Source of the DNA: Exilibacterium tricleocarpae
Lineage (GTDB): Bacteria; Pseudomonadota; Gammaproteobacteria; Pseudomonadales; Cellvibrionaceae
Assembly: GCF_007004655.1 (NCBI RefSeq)
Contig: NZ_ML660090.1
Location: 1-64,000, forward strand
Direction of reading: 5' to 3'
Length of the DNA stretch: 64,000 nt
Shown here: piece by piece, positions 53,301 to 60,124 of the stretch
How positions within the stretch are numbered: the stretch's first letter is position 1
Layout of the letters: each line of letters starts with the position of its first letter
The notes under the pieces: model-generated
The model's database searches: none
What the model was told of the DNA's origin: nothing
The model's input: only the letters and a program-made list of their open reading frames with translations
Made by a program: the position numbers and the translations under genes

Positions 53301-54065
53301 ATTTTTAAAGTTAAAGCCTTCGACGTAACTGCTTCGAGCATCATTGTGCTGGTCATAATAAAATCGGTACTGGTAAGACCAACCGTTTACCCAGGAAGTA
53401 TCGCTGATATATCCATATCTTATTGCGAAGATATCCATACTGTCAGGGGAGTTAAGGTAATCAAAAGCAATAAAATTACCGACACTGTCTTGAAATCTAG
53501 TTATGCTCCAGGCAAGAATTTCATCGGCGAAGGTACCGTTTTCCAGTTTGCCCCTTAACTCTGAATCCCAATCGCCTTCACCGCCATATCGGGTTTCTGA
53601 TCCGTCGCGCCGCCTTACAATAAAGTAATCGGGGTTATGTGAAGAACCACGCATGGATACCGTAGTATAGCCATCGTCTACCTCCGGGCGATAGAGCCCG
53701 TTACTCATCTGGATAAGACGAATACCGTCGAGACAGTACGCATCAAGGCTCGACCAAGTAATCGGCTGGGGATTTTGATCTTGCTGCAGTGTTTTTCGAC
53801 ATCGGGTAATAGTGGAAAGGCCCCCTATAGACCAACCGACACCAGCTACCCCGTTGCCGGCCTGACTCGAGTAATCCAAACTCAGTTGCGGTGTGACACC
53901 ACCATTCCCGCGAACGGAGAACAACGGTATGCTGTAGGAAAATGCTCCCGCCTTTGTAACTTGGTAACTCCCTTGAGTGCTGCCGGTTAAATCTGTCTGC
54001 CTGACATCATTGTTTGTAACGACATCAGATGCTGCAACTGCCATCGGCGCTGTCGATGCCGGCAC
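47355..54065 (-). CDS. SpvB/TcB-Rhs polymorphic toxin, main part (second half of a split gene)
   Basis: This frame of about 2236 residues lacks a signal peptide. Parts in order: SpvB-like N-terminus (GAFSYSIPLFSVRGNGGVTP); many FG-GAP/VCBS repeats with D-x-D-G-D-x-x-D loops (for example VADFNGDGVVDYV and LVDLNNDGLTDIIYL); a TcB-like middle; Rhs YD repeats; the Rhs core with YDHLGSVSHILNDGG and LNLIHMNGRIYDQKLGRF-like sequence, ending NPLNATDPSGY near residue 1945; and about 290 variable residues. The last 70 (DSIRDHARRHGFGG ... GEFLIERNGKIVTYG) look like a BECR-fold RNase toxin. A +1 frame change at the nine-G run near 54123-54131 would fuse it to the upstream secreted part. Confidence 0.85.
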   Translation of the reverse strand: MPASTAPMAVAASDVVTNNDVRQTDLTGSTQGSYQVTKAGAFSYSIPLFSVRGNGGVTPQLSLDYSSQAGNGVAGVGWSIGGLSTITRCRKTLQQDQNPQPITWSSLDAYCLDGIRLIQMSNGLYRPEVDDGYTTVSMRGSSHNPDYFIVRRRDGSETRYGGEGDWDSELRGKLENGTFADEILAWSITRFQDSVGNFIAFDYLNSPDSMDIFAIRYGYISDTSWVNGWSYQYRFYYDQHNDARSSYVEGFNFKNPNLLTGIRLTDPAGNEFREYFLNYNENLANRNTSLNYLTSIQECVDTLCREPTLFTWNLAERRFRSTPYEFDINIKNSGSLIFADFNGDEKTDIAWQSQNGIECALSQGTTLQRTNFINGSVSADSNKFLSVVDFNDDGRDDIATYWLNTDLKIYLSQRHGSGDWRLSSQAIVPPNLPTRRLYFGDADGDGLADLIGSTTFASDAGVGAFRTFPLTPSSSSTSVYTPYEVGPEERVRFLLEQGNGTYRIHSKVQRLAENAEGVADFNGDGVVDYVAFDTENLYSCDRPPPGYTYSQTRINCLNTQTFVPFIKKKARLGSDGRLYSPTAETDVYLVPYGVESLPKSFWEASKYRLVDLNNDGLTDIIYLTDVVPGGIGGGGKIKIGAGDWLYIMNNGNGFEPAQVLVDLPDPIQGDATTVYFDQPFHYRHDTAAQVVDLNGDGYEDFVWFQFAELGYNGNQGTRGRLKVSYWDIGANRFSPAVDFCPRGSNNCDFYYSYFYLFSSNPHNYFRDINGDGYVDYIHYDDGRLKIYYAEPGSPTSAPADSKIASVITGLGHKTDITYESAVTSDHYAGLQVDPVVNCNSVSSCWAEQHAVATVNEYYETLVDPFADIQQNSQSLGAVQHVKTMTGALPIVTRVATSAPAANDLTAAAVDQAATQVTSYYYAGIKLQAAGRGFLGFESIKAIDEQSGMETIESYRQDWPLIGRLTSAETRSAEGHLLAREHHTWSLHNWQSTWPQEAIENGTASLGVMQPYKSVSVREDYALANNGASQGILLSTTTTTVNQIDEYLNILSMTESVENNAGQVLSTKTTVKEYGTTAWERQLARLSRLSVTEIRNGNTQTRTSTFGYHTTGSLRGILVSETIEPDDAALTVTKTYHHDSFGNVTQTLITAPSGEVRESQRIVYDEFGRQPIEVYEGVTNAFGNRVELQTEAYIRDKFGNVIEADNRVGLNRWIKSRANSSAFGLVYFQASADGAYSATTLARGASGICPTATAYYSRNRRGDGGETRQCFDIASRLIRSVSQGFDGRWVFVDYEYDRRNLLVRETEPYFSGSTKYWIEYDHDILGRQVEVRHPFYGSTRTVYDGYQSTTYNAANKKHSRTVNALNQLVSSEDHNGFRLSYDYDVNGYLARTTDSDGVVITVNYDKRGRKRWINDPDSGTTHFVYNAFGELLKTTDAEGNTVEESYDHRGRVVERNEIRTTGEIDALYQWQYDSADNGLGQLDYVTDLNSDYFQVVAYDDMGRPGAKMTRIAGYANQVASHYEGWSYDALGRLVKVFDAARGSATWNENGVARYYNQHGFLARLSGTGSAANEDYYTVQSVDQHGNIDASQYGNGIVYLTASYAADSGLVEWQQASSDITAHVGTLQYRTYGWSALGNLDYRQANGLRLTGGQQLATRNLREDFTYDAINRLTGYTVSGDAAHTVAVGYHANGNIKRKSDVSASDYVYGGGRPHTVTAAGSHNYSYNSNGQMVSGAGRTLTYRAMGKVDTVARASRTTRFFYGPDQSRYKRVDTSSAGDVVTLYLGAVEKIYYPDGSSEWKRSIAGRALVTERYTASGAGSGTELNYLLYDHLGSVSHILNDGGGVKAALDFDPWGARRIPGTWREMSATDISTQYWKAIKPTTSRGFTGHEMVDEMNLIHMNGRIYDQKLGRFLQADPLIQAPDNGQSFNRYSYVWNNPLNATDPSGYSRDDPRRDSGRRSGSSGLPMAGAPIIGASEISFVSPGNILLRDSFYDLENYASPNAVGNSTIEGLGKAHGGKENSFSLSVGFSVATGGKYTNGEGTASAGWAVGTNVGSGGGGDVARGVGIRFVEENIAAIFHEPLIGIANPIIPILPGDPSLADILGTDRFVSPFPAAASSEEQLGRDLAPALAMVVSLIGRNPGVGNLRGIPLSEAKELLSKWDKATYSTLSDSIRDHARRHGFGGDIPKYLRKAANFNKKGAKKTILDDGATRWNRKNGEFLIERNGKIVTYGVN

Positions 54066-55375
54066 TGTGAAATGGTAGCCGGAGTCAATACTGAATTCTT
54101 GTAACAGAATACTCGGATTGAGCCCCCCCCCGCGACGACCACTTCCACTGCGGCGCCGTATACCGAATCGGTAAACTCGACTCGTAAATCATTATAGGTG
54201 TCTCCATTATAGTCGAGTACGGAATAGGGTACGTTACGCAGACTTATACCGGTGGTATCGACAGGATCGAGTCTGAGCACAGGGGCCAGGAAGTAGGGCT
54301 CGGCAGCATCCACGCTATTGATAAGATAACTGCTGTTGTCTGCGGTTTTGGCTTGCAGGTAGATATCGTCTAGTCCGTCGCTGTTGATATCCCCAATCAA
54401 CAGGTTGTGACTGTCGGGAGCAAACAGCACCGGCTGAACAGAAGCGCCGACAGTGACTGAAATCTTAGTAGATAGTTCTTCGCAAACCTCTTTTTCCCGA
54501 TCATCGCCAATATAAACAGTCCGACATTTTTTACTCTGAAAGCTGTAGGTGCCGGGCCCTGTAACGCTGACAGTTCTCGGATTACCGCGCCGTTCTGTCA
54601 GTGTGGTCGAGCCGTCCGGATTTGTTTGATAGACAACCAGATAGCCACCATTGGAAAGCTCGGCGTACAGGTCAAAAACGCCATCAGTGTCGAAAAAGGG
54701 CCCCTGGTCCTGCCCTTGCCATTGGAAAGTGAATGTCTGGTCGGGCACAGTTACCCGTAGCATTGCAGTCCCGACGGCACTGCCGGCAGGGCCAATACAG
54801 GTCACAGTAACCGTCCAATCAGTGGTTCGAAGTATCCTATAATTCTTAGACCCATTTGGCACTGTTGTCGGGTCATCGGGGATGCCGCTGCAACGAGTTA
54901 CATGAGTGGAAGACCAGTGCAACCGGGCATAGTCTCCGCTGACAACCGAAACGGGACTAAAGTATGCACTAACCGCTGGTACCAGCGGCGGACCGGATTG
55001 CACCAATACCTCAACGGGAGGCGCGGCGCCGCATCGTACTCTCTCTCGATCGTCTGTGATATATTCTACCCAGCATATTTTGACACGAACCGTATAAATC
55101 CCGTCTTCAAGGTTACTGAAGCTGTAACTCGTATCTTGATATCTCGCTGTGTATTCACCGATAACACCGACACTTAATTTGCTGAGACTAATTCTGTATT
55201 CTTCAAAGTCGTAGGGTTTGTCAAAAATGGGGTTCGGCGGTGTTTGCCAGGTTATTGAAAAGCTTCCGTCGTCATCGATCTCCGGGCCAGTTAAATTCTC
55301 TGGGGGAAAAACCTGCGCAACCAAAGTATGGGAAAGCAGTAGCGTGAAAAAAGCCGTCAAAAGTCTGGAATACAC
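53987..55375 (-). CDS. Secreted N-terminal part of the split Rhs/SpvB gene
   Basis: This 462-residue frame begins with a signal peptide (LLTAFFTLLLSHTLVAQVFP). Domains are a fibronectin type III-like domain (LTGPEIDDDGSFSITWQTP ... YTVRVKICWVEY), an Ig-like region (VVSGDYARLHWSSTHVTRCS), a second FnIII-like segment, and an FG-GAP unit (LLIGDINSDGLDDIYLQAKT). Real homology stops at VEVVVAGGGS, at the nine-G run; the last 35 or so residues (IRVFCYKNSV onward) are out-of-frame. With one more G the frame continues as GGGLNPSILLQEFSIDSGYH into the Rhs body, giving one protein of about 2670 residues. Confidence 0.7.
   Translation of the reverse strand: MYSRLLTAFFTLLLSHTLVAQVFPPENLTGPEIDDDGSFSITWQTPPNPIFDKPYDFEEYRISLSKLSVGVIGEYTARYQDTSYSFSNLEDGIYTVRVKICWVEYITDDRERVRCGAAPPVEVLVQSGPPLVPAVSAYFSPVSVVSGDYARLHWSSTHVTRCSGIPDDPTTVPNGSKNYRILRTTDWTVTVTCIGPAGSAVGTAMLRVTVPDQTFTFQWQGQDQGPFFDTDGVFDLYAELSNGGYLVVYQTNPDGSTTLTERRGNPRTVSVTGPGTYSFQSKKCRTVYIGDDREKEVCEELSTKISVTVGASVQPVLFAPDSHNLLIGDINSDGLDDIYLQAKTADNSSYLINSVDAAEPYFLAPVLRLDPVDTTGISLRNVPYSVLDYNGDTYNDLRVEFTDSVYGAAVEVVVAGGGSIRVFCYKNSVLTPATISQCRHRQRRWQLQHLMSLQTMMSGRQI
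54123..54131 (-). repeat. Nine-G homopolymer (coding strand), possible phase-variation tract
   Basis: The plus strand shows nine C at 54123-54131. On the coding strand nine G leave the signal-peptide segment out of frame with the Rhs body. Ten or seven G would join them. The run sits at the exact break between two otherwise continuous coding patterns. Confidence 0.85.
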
Positions 55376-55838
55376 GTTTTATTTCTCCAATTAATAAGGC
55401 TTTGCCTGAGTAATAGACAAAGCAAGCTATCATCTTGGAGTCCAAGTTGGAGTCCAAGCTCTTGCATTCGGAAAACGGGAAAAATTAGAAAGTACTCAGC
55501 GACGAATTTAATCAGGAATCACATTTACCATGACAAAGTTCCTTGTTCGTTTTCAATATTCCAAAGTGAGGATAAAAGCGTGTGGAAATAGCAATATTTG
55601 CATGTAGTATTGCAGAACGCTTGACCTCGATTCTGCATCTGCAAGATGACAAAAATATTACTGTTTTATGAAAATAGATTGTTTGAGGTCAATTCTCTAC
55701 CTCAACCGTTGACAATGTCTACTGTCTGTATCGGTGATTTCAGGTACGGGCGGGCATGTCGATCATCCGTATTTCATACATCTGCCACTTCTTCTGTGTA
55801 GTATCTTCTTTACTAAAATCCATGCGGAGTGACTGCTT
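55376..55838. other. Upstream region of the Rhs gene
   Basis: About 460 bases without a supportable gene; it should contain the Rhs promoter. A duplicated phrase (TTGGAGTCCAAG twice near 55434-55458) and a separated inverted repeat TTGACCTC (55621) / GAGGTCAA (55685) are visible. No promoter could be placed with confidence. Confidence 0.35.
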
Positions 55839-56099
55839 GTGAAAAACACCATCAACCAACAGCGCCGCCGCTGGCATCACCATTTCAGAAATGAAGTCAT
55901 TCTGATTCGCAATCACAAACGCGGCCTCGAGGCGGACGACTCGCCGCTACCCATTGTCGGAGCCGGCTTGGCACTGATATACGACAACCTGCAGTTGGCG
56001 GGCGTGATCGGCGGACTCGGCCGCGGCAAACCTGCTGGGACAGACACTCGAAGCCGTGCCAGGGGTATTCGTTACCAAATTACCAAACCTATCGGTTAA
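55839..56099 (+). CDS. Small hypothetical protein, weakly supported
   Basis: An 86-residue frame from a GTG (55839) reads MKNTINQQRRRWHHHFRNEV and then ADDSPLPIVGAGLALIYDNL. No ribosome site or family is evident. Its last third lies in sequence shared with 57497-57518, a dispersed repeat, so it may be a fortuitous frame or the remnant of a longer gene. Confidence 0.25.
   Translation: MKNTINQQRRRWHHHFRNEVILIRNHKRGLEADDSPLPIVGAGLALIYDNLQLAGVIGGLGRGKPAGTDTRSRARGIRYQITKPIG
56029..56051. repeat. Dispersed 22-base repeat, first copy
   Basis: CCTGCTGGGACAGACACTCG occurs here and again at 57498-57517; its middle (GCTGGGACAGAC) is also found at the start of repeats R1 and R2. The family therefore recurs at least four times between 46.8 and 57.5 kb. 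Confidence 0.75.
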
Positions 56100-56103
56100 G
56101 GAT

Positions 56104-56231
56104 TAGCTGGGACAGACTGAACTTCCCTCAGCTTAACGGTGCTTGCCCTCACCGTGCCTCCTTTGACAGTGCATGCCCTAGCTCTTTCTTAAGTTATTAA
56201 CGACTCAGTGTCCCCGGTACCCGGTACCTCA
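56104..56231. repeat. Dispersed repeat R2 (right flank of the Rhs module)
   Basis: This copy matches R1 (46805-46897) from GCTGGGACAGACTGA to CGACTCAGTGTCCCCGGTAC, with about 30 extra bases (near 56150-56180) and a duplicated CCGGTAC at the end. It is in the same orientation as R1. Confidence 0.8.
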
Positions 56232-56424
56232 CTTATTTATTTGTAAGAAACTCACTAGTTTTTTCTTTCTGGCTTAAGTAACGTATACATTTCTTTTTGA
56301 GTTGATGGTAGTACCCTTTAGAAAAATCAATCTATATATCGCTGCTTACTTTTATCGAGGAAACTCCAAGGCGCTTTACGCCTAAACTTTGCTCAGTGAA
56401 CAATAAACTGTACCCAGAATACCC

Positions 56425-56820
56425 TCACTTTTTCAAATTCGGTATCGCTCCTCTTTCCAGCTTTTCAAATATCTCTTTCAACTGCCGCTGAATTAAAAAG
56501 CCGTTGGCATCGAGGACTGCTGGCACATCCCGAGTCTGTCGAATGAGGGCAACGATAGCTATGCAACCATTACTAGTGGGTACATACACCAGGTAGTGCT
56601 CCCGAATGGGATAAATACTCAATTCGACTGTGTCGACAATAGACTCTATGGAGGCACAATGATTGTGGTTCTGAGCAATACTTTCAGCACATTTGTGCAA
56701 ATCAGTAAAGTACTGTTTGGTCAACGCCTTTCCCCATCTGGACAAAGACCATTGCCACGCCGCTCGAAAATCGCCCTCGGCAGTTTCAGTTAGAATGTAA
56801 TGTCTTCGCTTCCCTGCCAT
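56425..56820 (-). CDS. ParE-like toxin
   Basis: This 131-residue protein has HYILTETAEGDFRAAWQWSL at the start and YPIREHYLVYVPTSNGCIAI with VALIRQTRDVP, the RelE/ParE fold pattern. ParE toxins poison DNA gyrase, whereas RelE relatives cut mRNA; the sequence does not settle which. It is longer than usual because of a C-terminal helical tail (LIQRQLKEIFEKLERG). It follows the antitoxin gene by 4 bases. Confidence 0.85.
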   Translation of the reverse strand: MAGKRRHYILTETAEGDFRAAWQWSLSRWGKALTKQYFTDLHKCAESIAQNHNHCASIESIVDTVELSIYPIREHYLVYVPTSNGCIAIVALIRQTRDVPAVLDANGFLIQRQLKEIFEKLERGAIPNLKK

Positions 56821-56824
56821 CGAA

Positions 56825-57070
56825 TCACTCCTCCTGTGCTATATCGAGGATGGATTTGTCAGAAAAACGGCCATGAGACAAATCATCTAAACCACCCAGC
56901 ACGTGCTTAACTATCGATTGGGATTCCATGTCACGGCGGATCAAATCTCGGAGATATTCGCTTGGTGTCGCATAGAGACCGGCATCACCCGTGCGGCTAT
57001 TGATAAAGTCTCGCAGCTCATCAGTTAGGGATAAGTTCATACTGCTCGCCATCGTGTGCGCCTCCGTCAT
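56825..57070 (-). CDS. ParD-like antitoxin
   Basis: This 81-residue protein has a ribbon-helix-helix (MNLSLTDELRDFINSRTGDA then YATPSEYLRDLIRRDME), followed by an acidic tail that would block the toxin. The ATG at 57070 or the one at 57052 could be the start. It is placed first, with the toxin 4 bases downstream, the standard ParDE order. Confidence 0.88.
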   Translation of the reverse strand: MTEAHTMASSMNLSLTDELRDFINSRTGDAGLYATPSEYLRDLIRRDMESQSIVKHVLGGLDDLSHGRFSDKSILDIAQEE

Positions 57071-57139
57071 ATAGTTACGGCGACTCTAGCCTTTATGTCA
57101 AATAATGTCAATATTCGACAAAGAGAGTAGAAGGGTAAA

Positions 57140-57400
57140 GTTTAAGAGGATGAACCAGATCATCCACCGCGGCCAACCGGTGGATACTATCTGCAGCGTA
57201 AATACGCATAGTGTTGATGCGGGCAAGGGGTGCCTAACGGATGTAGAAAGTGTCAGCCACTCTCTCCAAGTAACATTGTTGCCACTGCCTGTGGAAGCAG
57301 GTGACGCGAGCCGGCTTGTCCATGTCCACCTGCTGTAAACACCGCCTCATCAACTCGATAATCTGCCCAGAAGAACCATATCATTCATACCGGTCGAAAA
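57140..57400 (-). pseudogene. Tyrosine recombinase remnant, copy 2
   Basis: The minus strand reads ELMRRCLQQVDMDKPARVTC then FHRQWQQCYLERVADTFYIR and, in another frame, INTMRIYAADSIHRLAAVDD then LVHP. It aligns by eye with LVRRYVQQADIDKTGSCHLF of copy 1 and continues to the integrase C-terminus, including the catalytic-tyrosine region (RIYAADSIHRL). Stops and frame changes make it non-functional. Confidence 0.6.
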
Positions 57401-57671
57401 AATGTCAGCATATTGCTGAGGCTTTGGACACCACGCCTCTTATACGAAGGGCAGACGCCTTGGCGGGCGGGAGAGGCACTCAACTTTGATGGAGAAGCCT
57501 GCTGGGACAGACACTCGACGCTGATCAAGCCATAGATGCTGGGGGCAGAGTAGTGTTCTTTATCTGACAGCGTTATGGGAGTTGCTACTCGCATGGTGAT
57601 AATTCGGCAAAGTGAATTTTACTAACTATACCAAGGTCAATCTTAATCTGCAGTTTATTTGAAGCACCACA

Positions 57672-57713
57672 CTAGCTGTGTCTTAAGTTATTAACGACTC
57701 AGTGTCCCGGGCT
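57672..57713. repeat. Dispersed repeat R3 (partial)
   Basis: TTAAGTTATTAACGACTCAG TGTCCC is shared with R1 and R2; the GCTGGGACAGAC part is absent here. It lies upstream of the zinc-ribbon protein gene. Confidence 0.7.
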
Positions 57714-57869
57714 TGCTCCTTTACTTGAGCCAAGAGCGGTTGCACCTGAAAAGGCCATCGCGTATCCGCAGGGTTCACACCCATCGGTTCGGGATCGATA
57801 CTCCAGGTCGATAAAAATTCGTCACTATCTTAGAATACGTCTCTCTACAACTTGCTGGACCCAAAAGAA

Positions 57870-58223
57870 ATGAGTAACGATTCCTGGTTGTGCTTCGATT
57901 GTCGAGAATCCTACAGAAGGTCACGTCCCTACGATAAAGAGGTAACCTGCGCAAAGTGCAATAGGCCATGCCACAATATCGGCTATCGAATACCCGTGCC
58001 GCCAAAACGTAAGATTAAGGCTTGGATGAAACTGCGGGAAAGTGAACGGCAGCGGTTATGGCGCGGTCGAACAATGGTGGCCAAAGAGCGCGTTCGTTTG
58101 ATACATGACCTCGAGCAAGGCCTTTCACGCCTTGAGATCTTATCAGCGAATAAAGGACGTGCAGCGGCTATCAAACAGATAAAAAGAGATTTAAAGAAGC
58201 GGTGTATTTCTTATAGAGACTGA
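57870..58223 (+). CDS. Small zinc-ribbon protein of unknown function
   Basis: This 117-residue protein starts at the ATG at 57870; a start at 57852 would add six residues. Two CxxC pairs (WLCFDCRES and VTCAKCNRPCH) predict a zinc ribbon, followed by GYRIPVPPKRKIKAW and a long basic helix (WMKLRESERQRLWRGR ... AAAIKQIKRDLKKR). Similar small proteins are common hypothetical genes of gammaproteobacteria, as I recall; the function is unknown, and nucleic-acid binding is plausible from the charge. Confidence 0.65.
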   Translation: MSNDSWLCFDCRESYRRSRPYDKEVTCAKCNRPCHNIGYRIPVPPKRKIKAWMKLRESERQRLWRGRTMVAKERVRLIHDLEQGLSRLEILSANKGRAAAIKQIKRDLKKRCISYRD

Positions 58224-59279
58224 GTGTAAGGGGATAAACCACGTTTTCATGCTCTTGGGCCCATTTCGGTCGGATGACCCAGATCGTCTACCGACGCCAG
58301 CCGGTGAATACTGACCACTACACTCTTGCACTACCCTGACCTCACCTTCAGGGCACTGTGCTCTGGCCAAAGTTGTAGGGAATTAGATGCGTGACATAAA
58401 CTGTCCCCAGCGACAAAATGTCGTCTGTCCCGCGCTACTCATAGCGTCAAATGCACCCGCGCGCTCCCACAACTTGATTTCCATTCCCCACATTAGGGTG
58501 TTATTGGCATTGGCAACATACAACGGGCGACACAAAAAGTCATGAAACTCTCACTACAGTTCCCACAAGACTTGTTCCTTGGAAAAATCCTGCTGGCCTG
58601 GGCAGCTTTCTTCGCAGCGGCGCGCGAAATGCTGGAGCAGGCGGCGGCCCGGAGGGGCAGGTGAAACAACGGGACCTCGAAGTGCGGGCCGGGGTAATCA
58701 GCCACCCGGCGAGCGGCCGCCGATAGAGGTCTATATCCTTCCCAGTGACGAGCAGCCTGGCGGTATGGGAGAGCCGCCCGTACCCTCTGTCACACCCGCT
58801 TTCCTGAATGCCGTGGCCGGCGCCGGCGGCCCGCGCATAAGGCGACTGCCTGTCGGGGACAGGTTGACTCTGGAGACACGGATAAATTGATGGTTTCGCT
58901 CGATGAATGGAATTTTATCCGCAGCAAATCCAAAAAAAATTGAACAGAACCTGTTGAGCTTTCAATAACTCCGCTTAGTTCGTCTGACATATCGCCTGGA
59001 TACGGCTGAATGGGTCTATAACCGACCCCACTTGTTCTAATGCCGAGTGATATACGCTGGACATGTCAAAACCCGATATGAAGCTCGCGTTCTCGATTGC
59101 ACTGACTGCTTATACCGCAAACAAGGCAGTTAGAGCAGGCGGCACAGGCACATGCCAGGGGATTCATGAGTGGTTGAAATATCGCTATCAGGTGATTGCC
59201 GGGGAAATTGACAATACCTGTCGTACGACTACCAAATACTGCGGCCCATTAAAAATAACAGGTCGCTTGACTATAATGA
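58224..59279. other. Decayed stretch, mostly without intact genes
   Basis: The minus strand at 58258-58325 reads VVSIHRLASVDDLGHPTEMG, matching the C-terminal end of the integrase remnants (SIHRLAAVDDLVHP), a third copy. Further on, MKLSLQFPQDLFLGKILLAW (58541 onward) and MKLAFSIALTAYTANKAVRA (59081 onward) start short frames without homologues I can name. The second could be the end of a toxin or immunity-like gene, but this is unsupported. Confidence 0.4.
58258..58325 (-). pseudogene. Tyrosine recombinase remnant, copy 3 (C-terminal tip)
   Basis: VSIHRLASVDDLGHPTEMG is the last part of an integrase catalytic domain and lines up with SIHRLAAVDDLVHP of copy 2. DNA similarity is also visible (AGATCRTCYACCG..GCCARCCGGTG). 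No other part of the gene remains. Confidence 0.55.
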
Positions 59280-59741
59280 CTACAAAGGCAAAACCTTATA
59301 GGAGGCAATTGCTCGCGTAACCGCCGATACTTCGCAAACCACGCTGAATCCCTTAGGAGGACTATTCGGCTCCCAGAGTGTCTCGTATTCGATAAAGACA
59401 CGATACAGCTCTTCTGCTGCCGAAAAGTGGCTTTCTGAATCCTTAAACTCGTAGCTCTTACGAATACTGGAAGTGGCTGTCAAAAATTTGTCCTCGCAAA
59501 TACTCATAGCCTCTGATATCTGGCGCAAATAGTTGACTCCGTGCACCTGGGCAAGACCGAGTTCGGCGCCGGGATCAGCCTCCTCACCAGGCGGCTCATC
59601 ACCGTCCGGCGCGATGTCGGCGGCAACCTGCCCGGTCTTGTCGCCGGCAAAAAATCCCTTGGCTATCAAGGTACCAACAATAGCCAGGTTGGATAGTAGA
59701 ACTGCACCTAAAACAACGAAAAGAACTTCTTTTTTCTGCAT
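59280..59741 (-). CDS. Small membrane-anchored hypothetical protein
   Basis: This 153-residue protein has one N-terminal hydrophobic segment (VLFVVLGAVLLSNLAIVGTL), an acidic Pro/Gly/Glu linker (GDEPPGEEADPG) and a soluble helical domain with two cysteines (MSICEDKF, VVCEVS). It is likely anchored in the inner membrane with its bulk in the periplasm. No family is recognised. It is the first apparently intact backbone-like gene after the accessory island. Confidence 0.55.
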   Translation of the reverse strand: MQKKEVLFVVLGAVLLSNLAIVGTLIAKGFFAGDKTGQVAADIAPDGDEPPGEEADPGAELGLAQVHGVNYLRQISEAMSICEDKFLTATSSIRKSYEFKDSESHFSAAEELYRVFIEYETLWEPNSPPKGFSVVCEVSAVTRAIASYKVLPL

Positions 59742-59759
59742 CTCGATGTAGCTTTATAA

Positions 59760-60124
59760 CATCTCTTTCTAACACACCCGAGCAGACTGCTTGCGCATTT
59801 TACGCACGCCGCCAACACTGCCTCAACAAGGGAGCAGGCACGGGAAAACTTGGAACAGGTCATTCCAGTGTAGCTAAAAGAAATGCAGAGGACCGGGCAA
59901 TACCGGTGATTTTTACAGAAAATTTTCCGCAGCGGCGGTTACCCATCCTCCAGAGCCGCCTACAGATGTAAAGACAGCCTCAAAGACGGCCGCGAACAAC
60001 CCGCCTGATCTCGTCCCGAGAAAACTCCCCCGGGCGCCTTTGAGTGCCGGCATTGGGCGCCGGCAAACGTTCCACCCTGATCAAACAGGTGAAATCAGTG
60101 TTAAGGACAACTTTGGATATCTGG
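59760..60124. other. Gene-free region between the membrane protein and acyl-CoA operon
   Basis: No supportable gene, RNA or repeat is seen in these 365 bases. Confidence 0.4.
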
